A stretch of 64,000 nucleotides of DNA from the NCBI RefSeq assembly GCF_027925245.1, contig NZ_BSDP01000001.1:3038001-3102000 (forward strand), written 5' to 3'. Numbering within the stretch: the first letter of the stretch is position 1; each line of letters starts with the position of its first letter. Below the pieces are notes generated by a model. The model was not told the origin of the DNA, ran no database searches, and saw only the letters and a program-made list of their open reading frames with translations. Shown one piece after another: positions 1 through 8,643 of the stretch. This DNA is from Agromyces rhizosphaerae (GTDB lineage: Bacteria > Actinomycetota > Actinomycetes > Actinomycetales > Microbacteriaceae). A program made the translations under genes and the position numbers.

Positions 1-1
1 G

Positions 2-3000
2 ACCGTGCGTCCGACCGGCGAGAACCTGCCGCCGGTGCCGCACCGCGAGGCGGCCGTGAGCGTCGAGCAGGGCCGGTCGATCTCGTACCACGTGCTGGCC
101 GACTGGAACGACCCCGACGGCGACGACCTGTACCTCGTGAACGCATCGCCGACGAGCGGCGACTCGGTGCGCTTCGGGCCGGACGGGTACGTGACGTTCG
201 AGCACCGCACCGGCGAGATCGGGCTCAAGGAGGTGCAGTACGTCGTCTCCGACGGCGCGGCGACCGCGACCGGCACCCTCACCGTCGACGTGCGGCCCAC
301 GGGGAGCCTGAACCCCGTCGGCACGCCCGACCACGCGCAGGTCTTCGCGGGCGAGCGGGTGCTGCTCGAGCCGCTCGCCAACGACCTGAGCCCGTCGGGC
401 GCACCGCTCGTGCTGCTCGGGGTGGCCGAGGTCGAGGGGGCGGATGCCACGGCGAACACCGAGCTCGGCACCGTCGCCTTCTCGGCGAACGAGGTCGGCA
501 GCCACCTCTTCACCTACGACCTCGCGGCGGGCGACGCGGTGAGCGTCGGGCTGATCCGCGTCGATGTGCTCGAGGCGCCCGAGCAGGCGCTGCCGCCCAT
601 CGCGGTCACCGACACGGCGTACCTGCGCGCGGGTGAGCCCACGAGCGTGCCGCTGCTCGCGAACGACGCCTCGCCGAACGGGCGCGTGCTCGCCGTGCAG
701 TCGGTCGAGCTCGGTGAGATCGACGACCTCGTGACGGTCGAGCTGCTCGGCAACGCCGTCGCCCGCATCACGGCCTCCGCGGCGCTGACCGAGCCGCTCC
801 AGTTCGGCTACACGGTCTCCGACGGGTCCGCCACCGCCGAGGCATCCGTCGCCGTCGTGCCCGTGCCACCGCTCGTGAAGCACCAGCCGCCGATCGCCGT
901 GCCCGACACCGCCACCGTGCGGGCGGGCGACATCGCGACGGTCGCGGTCACCGCGAACGACGTGCACCCCGACTCCGCGCCCTTCCACGTGCTGCCCGAC
1001 CTGGCCGAGTCGCCGGAGGCAGGCCTCGCGTTCGTGACGGGCGACACCGTGCGCTTCCAGGCGCCCGACGAGCCGGGCACTCACCGGGTGTCGTACACGA
1101 TCGCCGACGGGTTCGACGAGACCGCGACGGCGTCGGTGACCTTCGTGGTGACGCCCGCGGGCGACGACGCGGCACCGCTGCCCGCGCCGATCACGGCCCG
1201 CACGTTCGCCGGGTCGACCGTGGAGGTCGAGGTGCCGCTCGACGGCATCGACCCCGACGGCGACTCGGTGCTGCTGCGCGGGGTGACCTCGCCGCCGTCG
1301 CTCGGCCGCGTGGTCGAGTCGATCAGCACGGGGTTCACGTACGAGGCGTTCGCGGGTTCGACCGGCACCGACGCGTTCGAGTACGAGGTCGTCGACACGT
1401 CGGGCGAGGTCGCGACGGGCACCGTGCGCATCGGCGTGATCCCGCGGCCCGAGGTCACGCCGCCGCCGAACGCGGTCGACGACGTGGTCGAGCTGCGCCC
1501 CGGCCGCACGGGCTCGATCGACGTGCTCGGCAACGACTCCGACCCGAGCGGCTACCCGATCCGCGTCGACGAGCAGCTCGCGAACGTCGACCTGGCGCTC
1601 GAGGCCGAGGTGCGCGCGAACCGCGTCGTCGTGACCGCGCCCGAGCGCGAGGGCGGCTTCTCGCTGCGCTACGAGATCACGAACGGCCACGGCGGCGCGG
1701 ACGCGGCGTACGTGCAGGTGAAGGTCACCGAGGACGCCCGCATCGACCCGCCCTCCGCCGAGGACCAGGTGATCGAGCCCGAGGACGTGCTGGGCGTCGA
1801 CACCGTCACGGTGCATCCGCTCGACGACGCGCAGAACCCCGGCGGGCTGGTCGAGGACCTCGTCGTGACGCTCGAGGGGCCCAACGCCGGCAGCGGCACG
1901 GTGCTGCCGAACGGCGCGATCGTGGTCACCCCGTCGACCGAGCGCCAGGCCGTCGCCTACCGGCTCACGAACGACGTCGACGACCTCTCGGCGATGGCGT
2001 TCGTGATCGTGCCGCCCGTGCCCGACCCCGACGCGCTCGCCGCGGACGACGAGCCCGACGAGGAGCAGTTCCCGCTGCCGTACCTCGCCGAGATCGGCGA
2101 GCAGTTCGTGCGCATGAACGGCTCCGTCTCGTGGAGCCTCGCCGACGTCGTGGTCGTGCCGAGCGGCCGTCCGATCGAGGTGCTCTCGGCGAGTGCCACC
2201 AACGCCGACGGCAGCCCGGTGCTCGCGGACGCGGCGACCCTCGCGTTCGCACCGGCGACCGACTACCGCGGGCAGGCGTCGGTCACGTTCCAGGTGACGG
2301 ATGCCGCGGGCACGGCCGAGCAGGCCGAGCGCACCGCCTTCCTGACCATCCCGGTCACGGTCGGCTCCGCCGACTTCACCGACGTGCCGCCGACCTTCAC
2401 GCCGCGCACCGTGCAGCTCGAGGCGGGGGAGGAGCCCGTGCAGGTCGACCTGCGCGACTCGAGCGGCCATCCGAACCCCGACGTGCTCGCGCGCCTGGCC
2501 TACGGCGGACTGTCGGGCGGCACGGCCGAGATCGTGCCGGCGCTCGAGGGCAGCATCCTGACCCTCACCGCGCCGCTCGGCGTGCAGCCGGGCACCTCCG
2601 CGACGCTGTCGTTCACGCTCGGGTTCGACGAGTTCACCGTGCCCGGCTCGATCGAGGTGCAGGTCGTGTCCTCGTCGCGCCCGACGCCCGAGGCGGTCGA
2701 CGACCAGGTCGAGATGACCCGCGCGCAGGTGCAGCGCGTCGACGTGCTCGCGAACGACTTCGACCCGTTCGCCCCCGAGGCGCTCCGCATCGTCGACGCG
2801 CGGATCGACCAGGCCAGCGTGGGCAGCAACGCCTCCGTCGCCTTCACCGGTCAGGACGTGAGCGTGACCACGGGCGCGGCGTTCACGGGCACGCTCAGCG
2901 TCGTCTACCGCATCCAGGACGCCACGCGCGACCCGGCCCGCGAGACCCAGGGCCGGCTCACGGTCGTCGTGCGCGACGCGCCCGACGCCCCGGCGACACC

Positions 3001-3859
3001 GGCGACGTCGCCCGGCGACGGCAGCGCGACCGTGCGGTGGCAGGCGCCCGCGACGAACAACTCGCCGATCACCGGCTACACCGTGCACTGGACCGGTGGC
3101 GGCTCGCGCAGCTTCGGCGCCGGTGCGGCGGGCACCGACCAGACCATCGGCGGGCTGTCCAACGGCTCGTCGGTGCAGTTCTGGGTGACCGCGACGAACG
3201 CCATCGGCACCTCGGCCGCATCGCCGAAGAGCTCCGCGATCGTGCCGTACGGCGTGCCGACCGCGCCGCGGAACGTGACCCTCAACGCGTCGCAGACCGG
3301 CAACGCGCGCCTCAACATGTCGTGGACCGCGCCCGCCGACGACGGCGGACGCGCGGTCACCGAGTACCGCTGGCGCTTCACCGAGGGGTCGAGCGCATCC
3401 GGCACGACGACGAGCCGCAGCGACGCCATCACCGGCAGCAACGGCACCCGCTACCGCTACGAGGTGCGGGCCTGTAACGCACGCGGATGCGGCCCGTGGG
3501 CGGCGTCCAACCGCGACACCCCGACGGCCCCGCCGCCGCCGGAGCCGGGCGGCACGATCTTCAAGGGCGGCCTCTCGACGGTCGCCTGCTCGGGCTGCCG
3601 CTACGTGGGCATCGACTACCACGACTTCCCGGCCGGCTCGTACCGCATCACGACGTTCATCAACGGCAGCAACGGCGGCCTCACCGAGAACACCTACTCG
3701 ATGGGCACCGACGGGTCGATCGTGATCTGGAACAGCCTCGGCATCCGCAACGACGACCGCATCCAGGTGCGATTCACCCGCACGAGCAACGGCGCCGTCT
3801 ACTGGTCGGACGCCATCACGAACTGGGACTCGCTCCCCATCCGCGGCGGCACGCCGTGA
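2..3859 (+). CDS. Giant Ig-like / fibronectin type III surface protein, N-terminus outside window
   Basis: The reading frame is open to the left edge, so the signal peptide and true start lie outside; about 1285 codons are visible. The body is a chain of beta-sandwich units of roughly 90 residues that resemble VCBS/cadherin/Big-type Ig-like domains. Each opens with a PPxAVxD-like phrase and holds a turn such as VLANDxxP (near nt 590, 890, 1465 and 2690). Two fibronectin type III domains follow (about nt 2975-3250 and 3250-3530), then a proline linker and a C-terminal domain of about 90 residues with a CSGC pair. No LPXTG motif or C-terminal membrane helix is seen. It lies 22 bp before a MoxR gene and probably shares its transcript. 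Inferred role: extracellular or wall-associated adhesive or structural protein whose assembly may involve the MoxR module. Exact function is unknown. Confidence 0.85.
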   Translation, partial: TVRPTGENLPPVPHREAAVSVEQGRSISYHVLADWNDPDGDDLYLVNASPTSGDSVRFGPDGYVTFEHRTGEIGLKEVQYVVSDGAATATGTLTVDVRPTGSLNPVGTPDHAQVFAGERVLLEPLANDLSPSGAPLVLLGVAEVEGADATANTELGTVAFSANEVGSHLFTYDLAAGDAVSVGLIRVDVLEAPEQALPPIAVTDTAYLRAGEPTSVPLLANDASPNGRVLAVQSVELGEIDDLVTVELLGNAVARITASAALTEPLQFGYTVSDGSATAEASVAVVPVPPLVKHQPPIAVPDTATVRAGDIATVAVTANDVHPDSAPFHVLPDLAESPEAGLAFVTGDTVRFQAPDEPGTHRVSYTIADGFDETATASVTFVVTPAGDDAAPLPAPITARTFAGSTVEVEVPLDGIDPDGDSVLLRGVTSPPSLGRVVESISTGFTYEAFAGSTGTDAFEYEVVDTSGEVATGTVRIGVIPRPEVTPPPNAVDDVVELRPGRTGSIDVLGNDSDPSGYPIRVDEQLANVDLALEAEVRANRVVVTAPEREGGFSLRYEITNGHGGADAAYVQVKVTEDARIDPPSAEDQVIEPEDVLGVDTVTVHPLDDAQNPGGLVEDLVVTLEGPNAGSGTVLPNGAIVVTPSTERQAVAYRLTNDVDDLSAMAFVIVPPVPDPDALAADDEPDEEQFPLPYLAEIGEQFVRMNGSVSWSLADVVVVPSGRPIEVLSASATNADGSPVLADAATLAFAPATDYRGQASVTFQVTDAAGTAEQAERTAFLTIPVTVGSADFTDVPPTFTPRTVQLEAGEEPVQVDLRDSSGHPNPDVLARLAYGGLSGGTAEIVPALEGSILTLTAPLGVQPGTSATLSFTLGFDEFTVPGSIEVQVVSSSRPTPEAVDDQVEMTRAQVQRVDVLANDFDPFAPEALRIVDARIDQASVGSNASVAFTGQDVSVTTGAAFTGTLSVVYRIQDATRDPARETQGRLTVVVRDAPDAPATPATSPGDGSATVRWQAPATNNSPITGYTVHWTGGGSRSFGAGAAGTDQTIGGLSNGSSVQFWVTATNAIGTSAASPKSSAIVPYGVPTAPRNVTLNASQTGNARLNMSWTAPADDGGRAVTEYRWRFTEGSSASGTTTSRSDAITGSNGTRYRYEVRACNARGCGPWAASNRDTPTAPPPPEPGGTIFKGGLSTVACSGCRYVGIDYHDFPAGSYRITTFINGSNGGLTENTYSMGTDGSIVIWNSLGIRNDDRIQVRFTRTSNGAVYWSDAITNWDSLPIRGGTP

Positions 3860-3881
3860 CGACACCACCCGAGGAGACACC

Positions 3882-4850
3882 ATGACCGTCACGCAGGAAC
3901 AGGCCGACTGGTTCCACGACGCCTTCACCCGGCTCGTCGGCAACGTCGATCGCGCGATCCTCGGCAAGCGCGACGTGATCCGCCTCGTCGTGACCGCCAT
4001 GCTCACCGAGGGGCACGTGCTGCTCGAGGACGTGCCGGGCACCGGCAAGACGCAGCTCGCCAAGGCGCTGGCGAACACGCTCGACGGCTCGAACTCGCGC
4101 ATCCAGTTCACCCCCGACCTGCTGCCGTCCGACGTCACGGGCGTCACCATCTACGACCAGCACCAGGGGGCGTTCGAGTTCCACCGCGGGCCGATCTTCG
4201 CCTCGGTCGTGCTCGCCGACGAGATCAACCGCGCGAGCCCGAAGACCCAGTCGGCGCTGCTCGAAGTCATGGAGGAGGGCCGGGTCACGGTCGACGGCGT
4301 CGCGCACGACGTGGGCAGCCCGTTCATGGTGATCGCGACCCAGAACCCGGTCGAGCAGGCGGGCACGTACACCCTGCCCGAGGCGCAGCTCGATCGCTTC
4401 CTCGTCAAGACCTCGCTCGGCTACCCCGACCACGACACCGCGCTCGCGCTGCTCGTCGACTCGTCGAACCGCTCGCGCTCGGCGGGCGTCGCGCCGATCA
4501 TCGCGGCCGAGTCGATCACCGCGATGGCGCAGCTCGCGGCCGACGTGCACGTCGACCCGTCGGTGCTCGACTACCTCAACCGCATCGTGGCCGCGACCCG
4601 GGAGCACCCCGACACGACCCTCGGCGTCTCGATGCGCGGCGCGCTGGCGCTCGCGCGCGCCGTCAAGACGTGGGCGATCTCGCAGGGCCGCACCTACGCC
4701 ACGCCCGACGACGTGCGCGAGCTCGCCGAGCCCGTGCTCGCGCACCGCGTCATCGTCGACCCCGAGTCGGCGTTCCGCGGCGTGACGGCCGCGCAGGTGG
4801 TCGGCGGCTGCGTCGCGGAGATCGACCCGCCCGCGTACCGCGCGGCATGA
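3882..4850 (+). CDS. MoxR-family AAA ATPase (module 1)
   Basis: A 322-residue AAA+ ATPase of the MoxR type, a cytoplasmic chaperone-like family often encoded beside DUF58/VWA and transglutaminase genes. Walker A is PGTGKT (about residues 50-55), Walker B is VLADEINRA, and sensor 1 is ATQNPVEQ. The family phrase [15 protein letters not shown] is present. A GAGGAG ribosome site sits 5 nt before the ATG. Its stop overlaps the start of the next gene (ATGA), indicating tight translational coupling with the DUF58 gene. A second MoxR gene at 21312 is clearly paralogous. The client protein is unknown; the neighbouring giant Ig-like protein or the membrane protein at 6133 are candidates by position only. 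Confidence 0.93.
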   Translation: MTVTQEQADWFHDAFTRLVGNVDRAILGKRDVIRLVVTAMLTEGHVLLEDVPGTGKTQLAKALANTLDGSNSRIQFTPDLLPSDVTGVTIYDQHQGAFEFHRGPIFASVVLADEINRASPKTQSALLEVMEEGRVTVDGVAHDVGSPFMVIATQNPVEQAGTYTLPEAQLDRFLVKTSLGYPDHDTALALLVDSSNRSRSAGVAPIIAAESITAMAQLAADVHVDPSVLDYLNRIVAATREHPDTTLGVSMRGALALARAVKTWAISQGRTYATPDDVRELAEPVLAHRVIVDPESAFRGVTAAQVVGGCVAEIDPPAYRAA

Positions 4851-6136
4851 CGACCGTCGAACCGGGCCCGCCGACGCGTCGCGACTCGGGCTGGACGAGC
4901 GCCGCCCGTGGCCTCCGCAACGGCGTCGCCAACGCGTCCCGCATCGCCGGCGCGGGCTTGGTGCGCATGGGCGGCGCGATCGCGCCCGTGACCGGCGTCG
5001 TCACGCCCTTCGGCCGGATCGCGCTCGCGTCGGCGGCGGGCGCCCTCGTGCTCGCCGGCGTCCTCGGCTGGATCGAGTTCCTCTTCCTCGGCGCCACGCT
5101 CCTGGCGGCCGTCGTGCTCGCGTGCCTCACCCTGTTCGGTCGCGCGCAGTACCGCGTCGAGATCGGGCTGGAGCCCGCCCGCGTGGTCGCGGGGGAGCGG
5201 GCGATGGGGCGGATGCTGGTGACGAACGCCGCCCCGCGCCGGTCGGCGCCCACGCGCATGGAGCTGCCCGTGGGCGCGGGCGTGGCCGAGTTCCGCGTGC
5301 CGTCCCTCGATCCCGGCGGCGGGCGGGAGGAGCTCTTCGCCGTGCCGACCGCACGGCGCGCGGTCATCCCGGCCGGGCCCGCACTCTCGGTGCGCGGCGA
5401 CCAGCTCGGGCTGCTGCGCCGCACCGTGCGCTGGACGGAGGTCATCGAGCTGTTCGTGCACCCGGTGACCGCGCGGCTCCAGCCGTCGGCGGCGGGGCTC
5501 GTTCGCGACCTCGAGGGCGAGGTCACGCCCGTCGTGACCGACAACGACATCTCGTTCCACGCGCTGCGCGCGTACGAGCCCGGCGACCCGCTGCGCAACG
5601 TGCACTGGCGCACGACCGCGCGCACGGGCACGCTCATGGTGCGGCAGTTCGAGGAGACGCGCCGCAGCGAGCTCGTGATCGTGCAGTCGACGGATGCCGC
5701 GCACTACGCGTCCGACGACGAGTTCGAGCTCGCCGTGTCGATCACGGCCTCGCTCGCCGTGCAGGTGCTGCAGGACGGCACGACCATGCACGCCGTCACC
5801 GACGCGCTGCGCCTGCGCACCGCGACCCCGACGGCGCTGCTCGACGACTGCGCGCGCATCGAGCCCGTCGCGGGGGTGCACCCGAGCCTCCGCGAACTCG
5901 CCCGCGCGCAGACCTCGCGGCTCGCGGCGCCGAGCGTCGTGCTGCTGGTCGCGGGCTCGATGCTGCCGGTCGCGGAGTTCCGCGGCGTCCAGCGGCTCTT
6001 CGGGGCCGACACGCGCGTGCTCGCGTTCCGTGCCGAGCACGGTGCGCGACCGGGCATCCGATCGGCGGGGTTGCCGGTCGCGACCGTGGGTCGGCTCGAC
6101 GAGCTGCCCCCGATCGTGCGGAGCGTGCGCGGATGA
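4847..6136 (+). CDS. DUF58 domain protein (module 1)
   Basis: A 429-residue protein; the ATG at 4847 overlaps the MoxR stop. The N-terminal third holds two adjacent hydrophobic segments (about residues 45-90), then a beta-rich region, then the DUF58 signature (YEPGDPLRNVHWRTTARTG, about residues 243-261) and a VWA-like fold toward the C-terminus. DUF58 proteins are membrane-anchored and genetically linked to MoxR ATPases and TgpA-like transglutaminases; their biochemical role is not established. The next gene starts inside its stop codon (ATGA at 6133), so the three genes form one coupled unit. The paralogue is at 22333. Confidence 0.92.
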   Translation: MTTVEPGPPTRRDSGWTSAARGLRNGVANASRIAGAGLVRMGGAIAPVTGVVTPFGRIALASAAGALVLAGVLGWIEFLFLGATLLAAVVLACLTLFGRAQYRVEIGLEPARVVAGERAMGRMLVTNAAPRRSAPTRMELPVGAGVAEFRVPSLDPGGGREELFAVPTARRAVIPAGPALSVRGDQLGLLRRTVRWTEVIELFVHPVTARLQPSAAGLVRDLEGEVTPVVTDNDISFHALRAYEPGDPLRNVHWRTTARTGTLMVRQFEETRRSELVIVQSTDAAHYASDDEFELAVSITASLAVQVLQDGTTMHAVTDALRLRTATPTALLDDCARIEPVAGVHPSLRELARAQTSRLAAPSVVLLVAGSMLPVAEFRGVQRLFGADTRVLAFRAEHGARPGIRSAGLPVATVGRLDELPPIVRSVRG

Positions 6137-8532
6137 CCGCCGGGCGTCGTCCCACCGCCGCGACGGCGGCCGACGTGGTCGTGCCGCTCGTGCTCGCCGC
6201 CCTCGGCGTGGTCGGGTTCGCGACCGCGTTCGGCGGCGCGGGATACCTGCTGGCCGGGCTCGGCGGGCTCGTCGTGGGAGCGGGCGCGGGCGTGCTCGCG
6301 ACCCGGCTCCGGCTCTCGCTGCTGCCGGCCGTGCTCGCGGGCGTGCTGGCGTACCTGGTGCTCGGCAGCGCCCTCGCGATGCCCGATCGCGCGCTGTGGT
6401 CGGTGCTCCCGACCCCCGAGACGCTCGCGGGGCTCGTGCTCGGCGCGGTGTGGGGCTGGGCCGACGTGCTGACCCTGCGGGCACCGGTGGAGGCGCCCGC
6501 GTACCTCACGGTCGTGCCGTACTTCGCCGGCTGGCTCGTCGGGCTCGCGACCGCCCTGCTCGCGACCCGATGGCTGCCCGGGCGCGGCACGGCGGCCCGC
6601 CGCGCCGTGCTCCTCGTCGGCCCGGTGCTGCTCCTGCTCGCTGCCGTGCTGCTCGGCACCGGCGAGTCGTTCCTGGGTCCGCTGCGCGGCGTGCTCTTCG
6701 CGGCGCTCGCGCTGGCCTGGCTGGGGTGGCGGCGGCGCGATCCCGCGGCGACGGACCCGGCGGCGGATGCCGCGGGCACGCGCATGCTCGCGCGTTCGCG
6801 CATGGGCGGGGCCGCCGTGCTCGTGGCGGGCGCCGTCACCGCCGGGGCCCTCGCCGCGACGGCGCTCGTGCCCGCACAGCCCGATCGCGTCGTCGTGCGC
6901 GACCTCGTCGCGCCGCCGTTCGACCCGCTCGACGCCCCGAGCCCGCTCGCGGGCTTCCGCGCGTACACCAAGGACCTCGCCGAGACGACGCTCTTCACGG
7001 TCGCGGGGCTGCGCGAGGGCGAGCGCCTGCGCCTCGCCGCGCTCGACGCGTACGACGGCCGGCTCTGGAACGCCGCCGGCCCGGAGGACACCGCGGGCGC
7101 CGGCGGATTCGCGCTCGTCGGCGCCGAGCTGCCCGAGCCGGCGCTCGGCGAGTTCGCCGCCGAGACCCGGGCGCTGCGCGTGGAGGTCCGGGCGTACGAC
7201 GACGTCTGGCTGCCGTCGGTCGCCGCGCCGGAGCGGCTCGAGCTCGACGGGGCGATCGCCGATCGCGGCGACGACCTCCGCTACGACCCGGCGTCGGCGA
7301 CCGCGGTGCTCATCGGAGGCGTCGCCGAGGGTGACCGGTACCTGCTCGAGGTGCACGAGCCCGTGCTGCCGTCGGACGAGGAGCTCGCCGACGTGCCGGT
7401 CGCCGCGGTGCCGCTCGCGCCCGTGGAGTCCGTGCCCGACGTGCTCGTCGCACGCGCCGAGCAGTACGCGGGCGACGAGGCCGCGCCCATCGACCGGCTG
7501 CGCGCGATCGAGACCGGCCTGCGCACCGACGGATTCCTCAGCCACGGGCTCGCCTCCGACGCGGTCGCCTCGCGCGCGGGGCACGGCGCCGACCGCATGG
7601 TCGACCTGTTCACGAGATCGCAGATGGTCGGCGACGAGGAGCAGTACGCCTCGGCCATGGCCCTCATGGCCCGGCACCTCGGCTACCCGGCGCGGGTCGT
7701 GATGGGGTTCGCGCCCGAAGGGGGCGCCGAGGGCGCCGTCGTCGAGGTGACGGGCGCGGACGTCACCGCCTGGGTCGAGGTGGCCTTCGACGGCGTCGGC
7801 TGGGTGCCGTTCCTCCCCACTCCCGACGACACCGACGTGCCGCAGGAGCAGGCGCCCCGGCCCGCAGCGGAGCCGCAGCCGCAGGTGCGCCAGCCCCCGC
7901 GCGCCGAGGAGCGCGAGGAGGACCTGCTCAGCACCGTCGAGATCGACGACACCGAGGACGAGGAGCGCGAGGACCCGCTCGTGGTGCCGGCATGGGCCTG
8001 GATCGTCGCGGGCGTCGTCGGCGTGCCGCTGCTCCTGCTGCTCGGCCCGCTCGTCGTGGTCGCGCTGCTGAAGGCCCTGCGGCGCCGCCGGCGGCGCCGC
8101 CACCCGCTCGGCGACCGCCGAGCGGCCGGCGCATGGGACGAGGTCGCCGACGGCTACGCCGAGCTGGGCTACGACGTCCGCCGGCGGGCGACCCGGCGCC
8201 AGATCGCGCACGACCTCGAGCGGCAGGTGCGCGAGCAGGCCGGCGCTGACCCGCGCACCGACGCTCGAGGCCGCCCCGTGGCATCCGCCGGGCTGTCGCC
8301 CATCGCCTCCGACGTCGACGCCGCCGTGTTCTCCGGTGCCGACATCGACGACGCGCGGGTGCGCGCGCTCTGGGCGCAGGCCGATCGCCACCTCGACGAC
8401 GCGCGGCGGGCCTCCGGCCGGTCCCGTCGACTGCTGAGCCGCTACCGCATCCGCTCCCGTCGCGACTGGAGCCGCGTCGCGGCCGGTGAACACGCCCCGG
8501 CGGTCGCGCCCGGGCGCGGTGCTAGCCTGTAG
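6133..8532 (+). CDS. Transglutaminase-fold membrane protein lacking the catalytic triad (module 1)
   Basis: A 799-residue integral membrane protein of the TgpA type: about six N-terminal membrane segments, an extracellular transglutaminase-like region (about residues 420-575), a Pro/Glu-rich linker, one more membrane helix (about residues 617-645), then a basic cytoplasmic tail ending in a DUF4129-like region. Against the paralogue at 23675 the fold is recognisable (AMALMARHLGYPARVVMGF, GVGWVPFLPTP), but the triad positions are replaced: catalytic Cys by Glu502, His by Thr545 and the acidic residue by Leu561. It is therefore probably not an active transglutaminase or protease. It ends module 1; the stop at 8532 lies just before a putative leaderless leader peptide for leuC. 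Confidence 0.88.
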   Translation: MTAGRRPTAATAADVVVPLVLAALGVVGFATAFGGAGYLLAGLGGLVVGAGAGVLATRLRLSLLPAVLAGVLAYLVLGSALAMPDRALWSVLPTPETLAGLVLGAVWGWADVLTLRAPVEAPAYLTVVPYFAGWLVGLATALLATRWLPGRGTAARRAVLLVGPVLLLLAAVLLGTGESFLGPLRGVLFAALALAWLGWRRRDPAATDPAADAAGTRMLARSRMGGAAVLVAGAVTAGALAATALVPAQPDRVVVRDLVAPPFDPLDAPSPLAGFRAYTKDLAETTLFTVAGLREGERLRLAALDAYDGRLWNAAGPEDTAGAGGFALVGAELPEPALGEFAAETRALRVEVRAYDDVWLPSVAAPERLELDGAIADRGDDLRYDPASATAVLIGGVAEGDRYLLEVHEPVLPSDEELADVPVAAVPLAPVESVPDVLVARAEQYAGDEAAPIDRLRAIETGLRTDGFLSHGLASDAVASRAGHGADRMVDLFTRSQMVGDEEQYASAMALMARHLGYPARVVMGFAPEGGAEGAVVEVTGADVTAWVEVAFDGVGWVPFLPTPDDTDVPQEQAPRPAAEPQPQVRQPPRAEEREEDLLSTVEIDDTEDEEREDPLVVPAWAWIVAGVVGVPLLLLLGPLVVVALLKALRRRRRRRHPLGDRRAAGAWDEVADGYAELGYDVRRRATRRQIAHDLERQVREQAGADPRTDARGRPVASAGLSPIASDVDAAVFSGADIDDARVRALWAQADRHLDDARRASGRSRRLLSRYRIRSRRDWSRVAAGEHAPAVAPGRGASL
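8523..8528 (+). promoter_or_regulatory. -10 element for the leu leader transcript
   Basis: TAGCCT lies 6 nt before the GTG of the leader peptide at 8535, the spacing that recurs at other starts here and predicts a leaderless transcript. No convincing -35 was found. It overlaps the last codons of the upstream gene. Confidence 0.55.
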
Positions 8533-8534
8533 TC

Positions 8535-8585
8535 GTGCAGCACGTTCGGCTCCTCCTTCGTTGCCGCGACGGGTCCTCGTCCTAG
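8535..8585 (+). CDS. leu operon leader peptide (16 aa, three consecutive Leu codons)
   Basis: A short reading frame, GTG to TAG, encoding [16 protein letters not shown]. Codons 6-8 are CTC CTC CTT (8550-8558). It is followed 58 bp later by leuC. The combination of a Leu run, an adjacent hairpin and a downstream leucine-biosynthesis gene is the classic layout of a ribosome-stalling leader peptide. The -10-like TAGCCT ends 6 nt before the GTG, so the messenger may start at the initiation codon itself. Leucine leader elements are known upstream of leu genes in actinobacteria; this assignment is by inspection only. Confidence 0.65.
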   Translation: MQHVRLLLRCRDGSSS

Positions 8586-8634
8586 GCCTTCCCCGTCGCG
8601 GAGTCCATCGTCGGCTGATCACCCCCATCGAGGA
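8564..8634 (+). promoter_or_regulatory. Attenuator hairpin with possible pseudoknot to the leuC ribosome site
   Basis: CCGCGACGGG (8564-8573) pairs perfectly with CCCGTCGCGG (8592-8601), a 10-bp stem. The hexamer TCCTCG at 8574-8579, in its loop, is the exact complement of CGAGGA at 8629-8634, which contains the leuC Shine-Dalgarno GAGGA. Pairing of the two would form a pseudoknot that hides the leuC ribosome site. A ribosome stalled at the Leu codons (8550-8558) would reach into the 5' arm of the stem and could free the site. There is no U tract, which favours translational over transcriptional control. Confidence 0.6.
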
Positions 8635-8643
8635 AGACCATTC

